A stretch of DNA of 64,000 nt, taken from NCBI RefSeq assembly GCF_030505615.1, contig NZ_CP129992.1:2852001-2916000 (forward strand). Reading direction: 5' to 3'. The DNA comes from Salinibaculum rarum. GTDB lineage: Archaea > Halobacteriota > Halobacteria > Halobacteriales > Haloarculaceae. The notes below the pieces were generated by a model. That model saw only the letters and a program-made list of their open reading frames with translations, made no database searches and was not told where the DNA came from. Shown here piece after piece: positions 42,382-50,638 of this stretch (its first letter is position 1; each line of letters begins with the position of its first letter). The translations under genes and the position numbers were made by a program.

Positions 42382-42495
42382 ACAATCACAACGCCAGTTT
42401 CTGGGGCGCTCGGAGCCGGCACAGTCGCGACGGCGGGACTCCCCCGGCCAGTCGCTGCACAGGAGATCCATATCGTCGAGATGGCGAACGACTAG
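42382..42495 (+). pseudogene. Truncated halocyanin relic (signal peptide only)
   Basis: One frame reads TITTPVSGALGAGTVATAGL then PRPVAAQEIHIVEMAND before TAG at 42493. This is the signal peptide and first strand of a halocyanin-type protein, whose normal continuation would be the copper domain. No start codon precedes it (in-frame TAG about 42370) and the downstream sequence does not continue the fold. It is therefore debris of a second copper-protein gene near the intact one. The rest of 42254-42834 contains no recognisable gene apart from a dubious 33-codon frame at 42592. Confidence 0.5.
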
Positions 42496-42591
42496 TCTAG
42501 GGCAGTGAAATCTGGCTGCGTCCGGCGGTTCACCACGACCAACGTAAGCTACAAATACGCACGGTGAGCATTTGAAATGTTGATTGATACC

Positions 42592-42693
42592 ATGCACCAA
42601 CGATGTGGCTGTCAGTCAAAGAGCAGTCACGACAGCGGGCCGACAGCGATGTCGGCGTCCAGGAACGAGCGGCGCACTGGCGACGACTGGTGA
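42592..42693 (+). CDS. Very short Cys/His-containing open frame, uncertain
   Basis: ATG-started 33-residue frame MHQRCGCQSKSSHDSGPTAM and on to ERRTGDDW, TGA. An AT-rich CTACAAATACG lies about 40 bases upstream. The C-G-C and His residues hint at metal binding, but the length and lack of a family make this weak; it may be a fragment of a metal-handling gene. Confidence 0.2.
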   Translation: MHQRCGCQSKSSHDSGPTAMSASRNERRTGDDW

Positions 42694-42834
42694 GCTGGTA
42701 GCTATGTTCAGGAAGAGATTAGATGCGAGTCGCGGGGACAGTGTGAGTCGAGGACTGAGTGCCAGTGAAATCTCGGCATCGGCGCCGAGGCCGTCAGCGA
42801 GAGCGGTATCCTGTCCGTCTGGGGGTTGCTACCG

Positions 42835-44562
42835 ATGAAAGTCCGCGTCTCCACCGATACGACCGACGACGAGGCACAGGCGATTGCCCAGGCACTCGCA
42901 ACGCGGTTCGAAGACGACGTGACGGTCACCGCCGCTGACGGGACCGAAATCGGCAGTGCAGCGTACGACGGCCCGTCCGACGCCGAAGCCGCCGAGACAC
43001 CGCCCACCGAGGAGGGCCTCGGACCGACCGAACGCGAAGAACAGCTCTGGGCGGAAATCGAGGAGATAGAGCAGGGCGGCAAAGAAAAGTACAAAGCACA
43101 GTTGCCCGACCAGGGCAAGAAGTTCGTTCGCGACCGGCTTGACCTCTGGTTTGGCGAAGACGGACTCTTATTCGAGGACGGGAAGTTCGCGGAGTTCGAC
43201 GCCGAGGACCGGCTCCCGGCGGACGGACTCGTCACCGGCGCCGCGGCGTTCGACGGCCGTGACGTCCACTTCATGGCCAACGACTACACCGTCAAGCGGG
43301 GGAGCATGGCCGCGAAGGGCGTCGAGAAGTTCCTCCGGATGCAACAGCGCGCGATGAAGACCGGCCAGCCCGTCATCTACCTGATGGACTCGTCGGGTGG
43401 CCGCATCGACCAGCAGTCCGGCTTCTTCGCCAACCGCGAAGGCATCGGGAAATACTACTACAACCACTCGCTGCTGTCGGGCCGCGTCCCGCAAATCTGT
43501 GTCCTCTACGGCCCGAGCATCGCTGGCGCCGCGTACACCCCGGTCTTTGCCGATTTCACCGTCATGGTCCGCGAGATGTCAGCGATGGCGATTGCCAGCC
43601 CGCGGATGGTGAAGATGGTCACCGGCGAGGACATCGACATGCAGGACCTGGGCGGTCCCGACGTCCACGCCCGGGAGTCCGGCAGTGCCGACCTCGTGGC
43701 CGACGACGGGGAACACGCCCGCGAACTCGTCTCCCAACTCGTCAGCTATCTCCCGGACAACAGCGACGAGAAACCACCGCACACAGACGGACAGGCACCC
43801 GCGCGGTCGCCCGAGGGCATCGACGGCGTGATTCCCCAGGAACCGAACCGGGGCTACGACATGACCGACGTTATCGACCGGGTCGTCGACGCCGACTCGT
43901 GGTTCGAGCTCCAGCCGGAGTACGGCAAAGAGATTCTGACCGGGTTCGCCCGCATCGACGGCAGGCCGGTGGGTATCGTCGCGAACCAGCCAGCACAGCG
44001 AGCGGGCGCTATCTTCCCCGATTCTGCGGAGAAGGCCGCCCAGTTCGTCTGGAAGTGTGACGCGTACAATATCCCGTTGCTGTATCTGGCGGACACGCCC
44101 GGTTTCATGGCCGGTTCGAGCGTCGAGAAAGAGGGGATTCTCGAACAGGGCAAGAAGATGATTTACGCCACCTCTTCGGCGACGGTGCCCAAACAGTGTG
44201 TGGTCGTCCGGAAAGCCTACGGAGCGGGCATCTACGCGATGTCCGGCCCGGCCTACGACCCCGAATCGACGATTGCGCTCCCCTCGGGGGAGATTGCGAT
44301 TATGGGACCCGAAGCCGCCATCAACGCCGTCTACGCCAGAAAGCTCGACGAAATCGACGACGAAGACGAGCGCGACGCGAAAGAACAGCAACTCCGCGAG
44401 GAGTACCGCGAGGACATCGACGTCCACCGGATGGCAAGCGAGGTCGTCATCGACGAAATCGTCCCGCCCAGTACTCTCCGGACGGAACTGGAGAACCGCT
44501 TTGCATTCTACGAAGACGTCGAGAAAGACCGACCGGACAAAAAACACGGCACCATCCTCTGA
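42835..44562 (+). CDS. Acyl-CoA carboxylase carboxyltransferase subunit (propionyl-CoA/methylmalonyl type)
   Basis: A 575-residue enoyl-CoA-hydratase/isomerase-fold carboxyltransferase. A 60-residue N-terminal extension (MKVRVSTDTTDDEAQAIAQA) precedes the N-lobe with DRLDLWFGEDG, KRGSMAAKGVEKFLRMQ and LMDSSGGRIDQQSG. The C-lobe has GIVANQPAQRAGAIFPDSA, LLYLADTPGFMAGS, RKAYGAGIYAMSG and IAIMGPEAAINAVYARKL. The two oxyanion-hole Gly-Gly motifs are present. It transfers CO2 from biotin to an acyl-CoA. The extension is longer than in the usual ~515-residue archaeal PccB, as in a second haloarchaeal subgroup. The biotin carboxylase partner is not in the window. ATG 42835 is chosen over TTG 42826. 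Confidence 0.88.
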   Translation: MKVRVSTDTTDDEAQAIAQALATRFEDDVTVTAADGTEIGSAAYDGPSDAEAAETPPTEEGLGPTEREEQLWAEIEEIEQGGKEKYKAQLPDQGKKFVRDRLDLWFGEDGLLFEDGKFAEFDAEDRLPADGLVTGAAAFDGRDVHFMANDYTVKRGSMAAKGVEKFLRMQQRAMKTGQPVIYLMDSSGGRIDQQSGFFANREGIGKYYYNHSLLSGRVPQICVLYGPSIAGAAYTPVFADFTVMVREMSAMAIASPRMVKMVTGEDIDMQDLGGPDVHARESGSADLVADDGEHARELVSQLVSYLPDNSDEKPPHTDGQAPARSPEGIDGVIPQEPNRGYDMTDVIDRVVDADSWFELQPEYGKEILTGFARIDGRPVGIVANQPAQRAGAIFPDSAEKAAQFVWKCDAYNIPLLYLADTPGFMAGSSVEKEGILEQGKKMIYATSSATVPKQCVVVRKAYGAGIYAMSGPAYDPESTIALPSGEIAIMGPEAAINAVYARKLDEIDDEDERDAKEQQLREEYREDIDVHRMASEVVIDEIVPPSTLRTELENRFAFYEDVEKDRPDKKHGTIL

Positions 44563-44597
44563 ACGCCCCGTCTTGCAAAACCAGCCACAACAGACCA

Positions 44598-45080
44598 ATG
44601 ACAGGACGATACTTCGAGGAATTCGAGGTCGGAGAGACCATCGAACACGACAAACGCCGGACGATTTCGGAAGCGGACAACCAGTCGTTTTGCGACCTGA
44701 CGATGAACCAGCAGCCACTGCATCTGGACGCCGACTTCGCCGCCGACACCGAGTTTGGCCAGCGAGTGGTCAACGGACTCTACACGATGAGTCTCGCGGT
44801 CGGGCTGACGATTCCGGACACGACCGACGGGACGGTCGTCGCGAACCTCTCGTACGACAGCGTCGAACACCCGAGCCCGGTGTTTCACGGCGACACCATC
44901 CGCGTTCAGTCGACGGTGACGGACACGCGTGAGACCAGCGACGGCGAGCGTGGCACGGTCACGATGCACGTCGAGGTGTTCAAAGTCGCCGGCACTGCGC
45001 CGGACGGCACAGCGGAGACGGGCGAACCGCTGGTCTGTGAGTTCGACCGGACCGCGCTGGTCCGGAAACGGGAGCGGTGA
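44598..45080 (+). CDS. MaoC-family (R)-specific enoyl-CoA hydratase-like protein
   Basis: A 160-residue hot-dog fold protein: YFEEFEVGETIEHDKRRTIS, ISEADNQSFCDLTMNQQPLHLD with the catalytic Asp-His pair region, FGQRVVNGLYTMSLAVGLTI, and NLSYDSVEHPSPVFHGDTIR. The family hydrates enoyl-CoA or mesaconyl-CoA; the spacing resembles mesaconyl-CoA/(R)-hydratases of haloarchaea. It is 35 bp after the carboxyltransferase and precedes an acyl-CoA dehydrogenase and methylmalonyl-CoA mutase, so a branched-chain or propionate-type acyl-CoA pathway fits better than PHA synthesis, although methylaspartate-cycle use cannot be excluded. ATG 44598. Confidence 0.85.
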   Translation: MTGRYFEEFEVGETIEHDKRRTISEADNQSFCDLTMNQQPLHLDADFAADTEFGQRVVNGLYTMSLAVGLTIPDTTDGTVVANLSYDSVEHPSPVFHGDTIRVQSTVTDTRETSDGERGTVTMHVEVFKVAGTAPDGTAETGEPLVCEFDRTALVRKRER

Positions 45081-45132
45081 CTAGTTTCTCTGAGTCGATA
45101 GTATAATCACGACCGCAACGGTAGTGCCGTGT

Positions 45133-46275
45133 ATGGATTTCAGCCCGTCACAGGAACAGCAACAGATTCGGGATATGGTCGCAGAGTTCGTCGACGAGGA
45201 GGTCGTCCCCCGCGCCAGCGACATCGACGAGACCGACGAGTTCCCACAGGACATCATCGACGAGATGGCGAAACTGGGGCTCATGGGGATGCCCATTCCC
45301 GAAGAGTACGGCGGCGCCGGACTCGACTACCACAGCTACGCGATGGCACTCGAAGAGATTGCCCGTGGCAGCGGGGGTGTCGGCACCATCGTGGCCGCCC
45401 ACATCTCGCTTGCCTGTAACATGGTGTACGACTTCGGGAATGAAGAACAGAAATCCGAGTACCTGACGCCGATGGCCGAAGGCGACGAGATTGGTGCGTT
45501 CGCACTCTCGGAAGCCGGGGCGGGCAGTGACGTTCCTGCGATGGACACGACCGCCGAGAAGGACGGCGACGAGTACGTCATCAACGGCGAGAAACTCTGG
45601 ATTTCCAACGGAAGCGTTGCTGATACAGTGACGGTGTTTGCGAAGACCGACCCGGACGCAGGTGGGAAGGGTATCTCCTCATTTATCGTCCGCCCGGAGG
45701 AGGACGACGGGTTCTTCGTCGAAGGGACAGAGCACAAACTCGGTGACAAGGGCTGTCCGACCGCGGAGTTGCGCTTCGACGACTTGCACGTTCCCGAGGA
45801 CCGCCTCATCGGCGACGAGGGCGAAGGACTCAAGCAGGCGCTGAAGACGCTCAACGGCGGCCGAATCTCGATTGCCGCCCGCGGTGTCGGCATCGCACAG
45901 GCCGCACTCGACCAGGCACTCGAGTACGCTCAGGACCGCGAGCAGTTCGACCAGCAAATCTCCGATTTCCAGGCGATTCAGCACAAGCTCGCGGACATGG
46001 ACACCAAGACGGAAGCGGCCCGGATGCTCATGCACCGTGCCGCCGACAAGAAGATGCGCGGCGAACGCTACGTGAAAGAGGCCGCCCAGGCGAAACTCTA
46101 CGCCTCGGAGGTCTCCCGTGAAGTCGCCAACGAGGGGATTCAGGTCCACGGCGGGTACGGCTACGTCAAGGACTTCCCCGCCGAGCGGTTCTACCGCGAC
46201 GCAAAGCTCAACGAGATCTACGAGGGTACCAGCGAAATCCTGCGCAACACCATCGCCGACCAGCTGCTCGACTGA
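45133..46275 (+). CDS. Acyl-CoA dehydrogenase
   Basis: A 380-residue FAD enzyme of normal family length. Landmarks: MDFSPSQEQQQIRDMVAEFV, LSEAGAGSDVPAMDTTAEKD (FAD/substrate), GEKLWISNGSVADTV, GGRISIAARGVGIAQAA, RMLMHRAADKK, QVHGGYGYVKDFPAERFYRD and IYEGTSEILRNTIA, whose Glu is the catalytic base. It oxidises an acyl-CoA to the 2-enoyl-CoA; chain specificity is unknown (isovaleryl, isobutyryl or short-chain). A TATA-like AGTATAATC at about 45099-45107 lies about 30 bases before ATG 45133, so it may be transcribed separately from the MaoC gene. ETF, the electron acceptor, is not in the window. Confidence 0.92.
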   Translation: MDFSPSQEQQQIRDMVAEFVDEEVVPRASDIDETDEFPQDIIDEMAKLGLMGMPIPEEYGGAGLDYHSYAMALEEIARGSGGVGTIVAAHISLACNMVYDFGNEEQKSEYLTPMAEGDEIGAFALSEAGAGSDVPAMDTTAEKDGDEYVINGEKLWISNGSVADTVTVFAKTDPDAGGKGISSFIVRPEEDDGFFVEGTEHKLGDKGCPTAELRFDDLHVPEDRLIGDEGEGLKQALKTLNGGRISIAARGVGIAQAALDQALEYAQDREQFDQQISDFQAIQHKLADMDTKTEAARMLMHRAADKKMRGERYVKEAAQAKLYASEVSREVANEGIQVHGGYGYVKDFPAERFYRDAKLNEIYEGTSEILRNTIADQLLD

Positions 46276-46325
46276 GACGCCCTGCGGCGGGCTGTTCGCC
46301 CGACGGGAATCCCGACCCGCCGGCA

Positions 46326-46335
46326 AATATTTTAC
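46326..46335 (+). promoter_or_regulatory. TATA box of methylmalonyl-CoA mutase gene
   Basis: AATATTTTAC centred about 29 bases before ATG 46360. Leaderless spacing supports 46360 over the GTG at 46354 as start. Confidence 0.5.
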
Positions 46336-46359
46336 ACGCGGCGGGCCAAGTTCGTGGTA

Positions 46360-48057
46360 ATGTTTGACGAACGCGAACTGGCCGAAATATCCGAGCAACG
46401 GGACGAGTGGGAAACGGAGACCCTCGACCCGTCGCTCGAACGTGGGGAGCGAAAAGAGCGGTTCGCGACGGTGTCGAACCACGAGGTCGACAGGCTCTAC
46501 ACCCCCGAGGACATCGCCGACATCGACTTCGAGGCGGACATCGGCTTCCCTGGCGAGGAGCCGTACACCCGGGGCGCGTACCCGACGATGTACCGGGGGC
46601 GGACGTGGACGATGCGCCAGTTCGCCGGGTTCGGGACCGCAGAGGAGACCAACGAGCGGTTTCACTACCTCATCGACGAGGGCCAGACCGGCCTCTCGAC
46701 GGCCTTCGACATGCCGACACTGATGGGACTGGACTCGGACGACCCCATGAGCATCGGTGAAGTCGGCAAGGAAGGCGTCGCCGTCGATACGCTCCGTGAT
46801 ATGGAGATTCTGTTCGACGGCATCGACATCAGCGAGGTCTCGACGTCGTTTACCATCAATCCGTCTGCGGCAGTCATCTATGCAATGTATCTCGCGCTCG
46901 CCGACGAGCAGGACATCCCGCGCGAGGAGATTCGCGGGACCCTCCAGAACGACATGCTCAAAGAGTACATCGCACAGAAAGAGTGGGTCGTTCCCCCGCG
47001 GCCGGCGCTGTCGGTCGTGACAGACACCATCGAGTTTGCCATCGACGAGACGCCGAAGTTCTACCCGGTGTCGGTGTCGGGATATCACATCCGGGAGGCC
47101 GGCTCGACTGCCGCACAGGAGGCCGCCTTTACCCTCGCCGACGGCTTCGCGTACACCGAGGACTGTCTCGACCGTGGACTGGATATCGACGACGTGGCAC
47201 CGCTCTTGTCGTTCTTTTTCAATTCACACAACTCCATCTTCGAGGAGATAGCGAAGTTCCGCGCGTCTCGGCGCATCTACGCACGCGTCATGGACGAGTG
47301 GTACGACGCCGACACGCCGGCGGCAAAGCGCCTGAAGTTCCACACCCAGACCGCGGGACAGTCACTAACCGCCCAGCAGCCGCTGAACAACATCGTCCGC
47401 GTGACGCTTCAGGCACTCGCTGGCGTGCTCGGCGGGACCCAGTCGCTGCACACGAACAGTTTCGACGAGGCACACGCACTCCCGAGCGAGAAGGCGGTCC
47501 GGGTCGCGCTCCGGACCCAGCAAATCATCGCCGACGAGTCGGGCGCGGCCGACATCGTCGACCCGTTGGGTGGCTCGTTTGCCATCGAGGCGCTCACAAA
47601 CGAGATGGAAGCCGAGATTATGGACTACATCGAGGAAATCAAGGCGATGGGTGATGGTTCGGTCAGGGACGGCGTCCTCGAGGGCATCGACCAGGGTTAC
47701 TTCCACCGGGAGATACAGGATGCCAGCTACGAGTACCAGCAGCGTGTCGAAGACGGCGACGAAGTCGTGGTCGGCGTCAACAAGTACGTAATCGAGGAGA
47801 ACACGGACCCGGACATCCTCAAAATCGACGAGGGGACCCGGGAGAAGCAACTCGACCGACTCGAACAGGTCAAAGCCGACCGAGACGACGCCGCTGTCGA
47901 GGAAACCCTCGAAGCACTCTCGACGGCCATCGAAGACGACGAAAACGTGATGCCGTCCATCGTCGACGCCGTCAAGGAGTACGCCACGATGGGCGAAATT
48001 ATGCAGGTCTTCGAGGACCACTACGGCTCGTATCAGGAGGAAGTGACGCCGGTGTGA
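46360..48057 (+). CDS. Methylmalonyl-CoA mutase, large (catalytic) subunit
   Basis: A 565-residue TIM-barrel subunit: YTRGAYPTMYRGRTWTMRQF (acyl-CoA binding, with the catalytic Tyr), FDMPTLMGLDSDDP, TFTINPSAAVIYAMYLALAD-like FTINPSAAVIYAMYLALA, FYPVSVSGYHIREAGSTAAQ, RLKFHTQTAGQSLTAQQPLN and LGGTQSLHTNSFDEAHALP. The B12-binding domain (DxHxxG) is absent, as is normal in archaea where it is a separate small subunit; that gene is not in the window. The enzyme converts (R)-methylmalonyl-CoA to succinyl-CoA. The context with carboxylase, dehydrogenase and hydratase indicates propionyl-CoA or branched-chain acyl-CoA catabolism. It starts at ATG 46360. Confidence 0.93.
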   Translation: MFDERELAEISEQRDEWETETLDPSLERGERKERFATVSNHEVDRLYTPEDIADIDFEADIGFPGEEPYTRGAYPTMYRGRTWTMRQFAGFGTAEETNERFHYLIDEGQTGLSTAFDMPTLMGLDSDDPMSIGEVGKEGVAVDTLRDMEILFDGIDISEVSTSFTINPSAAVIYAMYLALADEQDIPREEIRGTLQNDMLKEYIAQKEWVVPPRPALSVVTDTIEFAIDETPKFYPVSVSGYHIREAGSTAAQEAAFTLADGFAYTEDCLDRGLDIDDVAPLLSFFFNSHNSIFEEIAKFRASRRIYARVMDEWYDADTPAAKRLKFHTQTAGQSLTAQQPLNNIVRVTLQALAGVLGGTQSLHTNSFDEAHALPSEKAVRVALRTQQIIADESGAADIVDPLGGSFAIEALTNEMEAEIMDYIEEIKAMGDGSVRDGVLEGIDQGYFHREIQDASYEYQQRVEDGDEVVVGVNKYVIEENTDPDILKIDEGTREKQLDRLEQVKADRDDAAVEETLEALSTAIEDDENVMPSIVDAVKEYATMGEIMQVFEDHYGSYQEEVTPV

Positions 48058-48132
48058 AACTGCACAGTACACCAGAGTTGCTATTGTACAAGATACACAA
48101 GACTAAATACGCCGTTGAACCAAGTTGGACGT

Positions 48133-48987
48133 ATGCGCGCAGTATTCGCAACGGACCTGTCCGATGCAATCGAATCCGCAATCAGCTCTCGGACGTGTCT
48201 GGAGTGTCTCGAACGGTACGGAATCGAGGAGTTCGACCTCATCACGGTCACCAGTCCGAACGTCACGACCGGGATGCCCGGCAGCGACATCGGCGGCCGA
48301 ACGAAGAAGGGGCTGGCCCGACAAAAGCAGATGCTCGAAAAAGAGGGCTTTGCCGTCAACACACACGTGATGCGGGGGACCCCACACCGTCGTATCAACG
48401 GGCTGGCCGACCGGATAGACGCGGATTTGGTCATCGTCGGGTCGCGCGGTCAGAGCCCACTCGAACAGCGGTTCATCGGGAGTACGGCACGCAACGTCGC
48501 CCGGACCTCGACGCGGCCGCTGCTCGTCCAGCGCATCGTCGAGGACGACGACGAACACGAGGTCGCCAACGAACACCTCTTCCAGCGTGTCCTCTATGCC
48601 ACGGACTTCTCGGAGAACGCCGAGTGGGCCTTCGAGCAGTTCGACCACCTCTCGACGGCCACACAGGAGGCGACCCTGCTCCACGTTGCCCCGCCGGAGC
48701 GACGCGCAGCAGGTGACGAAGACGCCGTCCCGGACCCCCAGATTCGGCTCGACGAACTGGCAGCGAGACTCGAGGAGATGGAAATCGAGACGGAGACGAT
48801 GGTCAGACACGGCGAGGCCTCCGAGGAAATCCTCGGCGTCGAGAAAGAGGTAGACCCGACCTCGATTCTGGTGGGGTCCAGAGGTCAGAGCCCGATGCGG
48901 CGACTCATGCTCGGGAGCGTCTCGGAAGATATCACCGCCCAGTCGGAGTCGAACGTGTTGCTCGTGCCGCCGGCCCGGACTCGCTAA
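48133..48987 (+). CDS. Tandem UspA-domain universal stress protein
   Basis: A 284-residue protein with two Usp domains. Domain 1 (about 1-138) starts MRAVFATDLSDAIESAIS and ends with the ATP-binding GSRGQSPLEQRFIGSTARNV. Domain 2 (about 148-284) starts VLYATDFSENAEWAFEQ and ends with GSRGQSPMRRLMLGSVSEDI. Both glycine loops are intact, so both could bind ATP. ATG 48133 fits the first strand better than ATG 48115. Usp proteins modulate stress survival; targets unknown. A T-run (about 49018-49023) after the stop probably terminates transcription. Confidence 0.9.
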   Translation: MRAVFATDLSDAIESAISSRTCLECLERYGIEEFDLITVTSPNVTTGMPGSDIGGRTKKGLARQKQMLEKEGFAVNTHVMRGTPHRRINGLADRIDADLVIVGSRGQSPLEQRFIGSTARNVARTSTRPLLVQRIVEDDDEHEVANEHLFQRVLYATDFSENAEWAFEQFDHLSTATQEATLLHVAPPERRAAGDEDAVPDPQIRLDELAARLEEMEIETETMVRHGEASEEILGVEKEVDPTSILVGSRGQSPMRRLMLGSVSEDITAQSESNVLLVPPARTR

Positions 48988-49014
48988 TCGGCCACTCGTC
49001 GGCTCCAGTTTCAC

Positions 49015-49025
49015 GTCTTTTTTGT
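49015..49025 (+). terminator. T-run terminator after UspA gene
   Basis: Six consecutive T in GTCTTTTTTGTG, about 30 bases after the UspA stop. Confidence 0.45.
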
Positions 49026-49246
49026 GACTCGATTCGCCCCAGGCGTGCCCAGGTTTCGCTCGAGCGGGCAGTAGACCTGCGGGGGGCCGCTGGCACGTTA
49101 ATCAACTGCGTCGTCGTCGCTGTCCGTAGCCTGGCGGCTATCGCCAATTTGGGGCGGTGAGATACGGCAAAACAGCGCGTGGTTCACGACGGCAAAAGGG
49201 GGGAGCGTGTGGGACAGACTGGAAACCGCTGGGGGTGGGAGCGTCG

Positions 49247-50440
49247 TCAGTCGCCGGTCAGGGCGTCCTGACTGGCTGCACAGTTGTTGGGTCCGAGTTC
49301 GAGCGTGAACGCCTCCTCGTCGTCGGCAGTCTGCTGGCCGAGGTTAGTCGCGATGATGTCGACGTAGTTGGCCGGCCGGGGCGGCATATCGGAGAGGATG
49401 AGGTCGACGAAGTCTTCCTCGTCCATCGTGAGTGCGTCCATCTCCTCTTCGAGTTGCCCGATGGGTGCGGTGTAGGTGCCGTCCTCGGCGGGTTCGGCGG
49501 CGTCGCTGAAGTGTGCACCACCGATGAGCACGTCGTCGTCGAGCGGGAGAACCTTCGTCTGGAGCGTCTCGTAAAGCTCTCGTGCGGCGTCGGGTGCACC
49601 TTCGTCGCCCTCTTCGAGGTCCGGCCGCGCGACACTCTCGACGAAGAGTCCGTCGCCGGTCGCGAGCAGACTCTCACCGAGGAGATACGACGTCATACCG
49701 GACGTGTGACCGGGCGTGTAGATGGTCTCGACGGTCGCGTCGCCGACGGCGTAGGTGTCACCGTCGTCGGCCGTTTCGAGGTCGTCGATGTAGGTCACAC
49801 CACGCTGGCGTGACTGCTCGGGGATAACGCCCGTGACGCCACGGTCGTCGAGTTCGCGCACGCCGCTGATGTGGTCGGCGTGAATGTGCGTGTCGAAGGC
49901 GTAGGTCAGGTCGGCGCCGAGTTCGTCGGCGTCGTCGAGATACCGGTCGGTGAAGGCACGAAGCGGGTCGACGATTGCGGCCTCGCCGTCGGAGACGAGC
50001 AGGTAGCCGAGACAGCCACTGGAGGGACGCTGGTACTGGTACAGCGTGCCCGGGCCGTCGTAGCGGGAGACTTCCTCGCGCTCGTAGATGCGCGCCCAGC
50101 CGTTCATCCCGTCGTCGAGGTGAACGACGTCGCGGCCGTTCTCCGCCAGTTTGCCGGCGGCGTACTCGCTGGCGCCACCTTTCGCACAGAGGACGACGAG
50201 CGGGTCGCCCTCGGGCACCTGGTCGAGAACCTCGTCGTCGACCTCGTCGTCGAGGAAGTTGAAGTACGGAACGTTGGCGATGGTCACCGACTCGCCTTCG
50301 ATGTGCCACTCGTCGAAGTCACTCTCCATTCGGGTGTCGAGAATTGTCACCGACTCGCCGTCGTCGATACGCTGCTTGAGTGTCGCTGGGTCAAGTTCAT
50401 CGACTTCGACGTCGGGTGTCGGAAACTCTTCTGGGTCCAT
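49247..50440 (-). CDS. Rhodanese-metallo-beta-lactamase fusion (persulfide dioxygenase-like)
   Basis: A 397-residue two-domain protein. The N-terminal rhodanese domain (about 13-120) has VTILDTRMESDFDEWHIEG and the active Cys 85 in VVLCAKGGASEY. The MBL domain (from about 125) has FDTHIHADHISGV (H185, H187, D189, H190), IYTPGHTSGMTSYLL and LATGDGLFVE. Order and motifs match rhodanese-ETHE1 type proteins, which oxidise glutathione- or thiol-bound persulfide to sulfite or transfer sulfane sulfur. ATG 50440 is chosen; the frame upstream is the promoter, which contains an inverted repeat around the TATA box. It is adjacent to a TauE/SafE exporter and a TusA-like carrier, all on a sulfur theme. 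Confidence 0.88.
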   Translation of the reverse strand: MDPEEFPTPDVEVDELDPATLKQRIDDGESVTILDTRMESDFDEWHIEGESVTIANVPYFNFLDDEVDDEVLDQVPEGDPLVVLCAKGGASEYAAGKLAENGRDVVHLDDGMNGWARIYEREEVSRYDGPGTLYQYQRPSSGCLGYLLVSDGEAAIVDPLRAFTDRYLDDADELGADLTYAFDTHIHADHISGVRELDDRGVTGVIPEQSRQRGVTYIDDLETADDGDTYAVGDATVETIYTPGHTSGMTSYLLGESLLATGDGLFVESVARPDLEEGDEGAPDAARELYETLQTKVLPLDDDVLIGGAHFSDAAEPAEDGTYTAPIGQLEEEMDALTMDEEDFVDLILSDMPPRPANYVDIIATNLGQQTADDEEAFTLELGPNNCAASQDALTGD

Positions 50441-50464
50441 GTTACAACCACTGTTTGCAGCCTG

Positions 50465-50494
50465 TTGCACATATATCTTGTGGACTTTGTGCAA
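50465..50494. promoter_or_regulatory. Inverted-repeat operator around the TATA box of the rhodanese-MBL gene
   Basis: TTGCACA (50465-50471) and TGTGCAA (50488-50494), perfect 7-base arms with a 16-base spacer holding the minus-strand TATA-like AGATATATG. TATA to ATG distance is about 33 bases. A factor bound here would overlap the core promoter. A similar CAATACTA-flanked element occurs before the TauE operon. Confidence 0.55.
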
Positions 50495-50638
50495 TACTAC
50501 TATAACCACTAGAGCAGAATAGAAATCGGCCCTGGACAAATTGGCTCGAAAAGTCCTGGGAAAGAGAATTACTCCTCAGCGCAGACGACAACGGGTCGGC
50601 AATATTGGAGAGAACGCTAAAAGATAGGGTGCAGCCAG

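Noticed and set aside
45679-47088. 469-codon minus-strand frame across acyl-CoA dehydrogenase and mutase genes
   Set aside because: It crosses two well-supported plus-strand genes and an intergenic promoter; antisense shadow.
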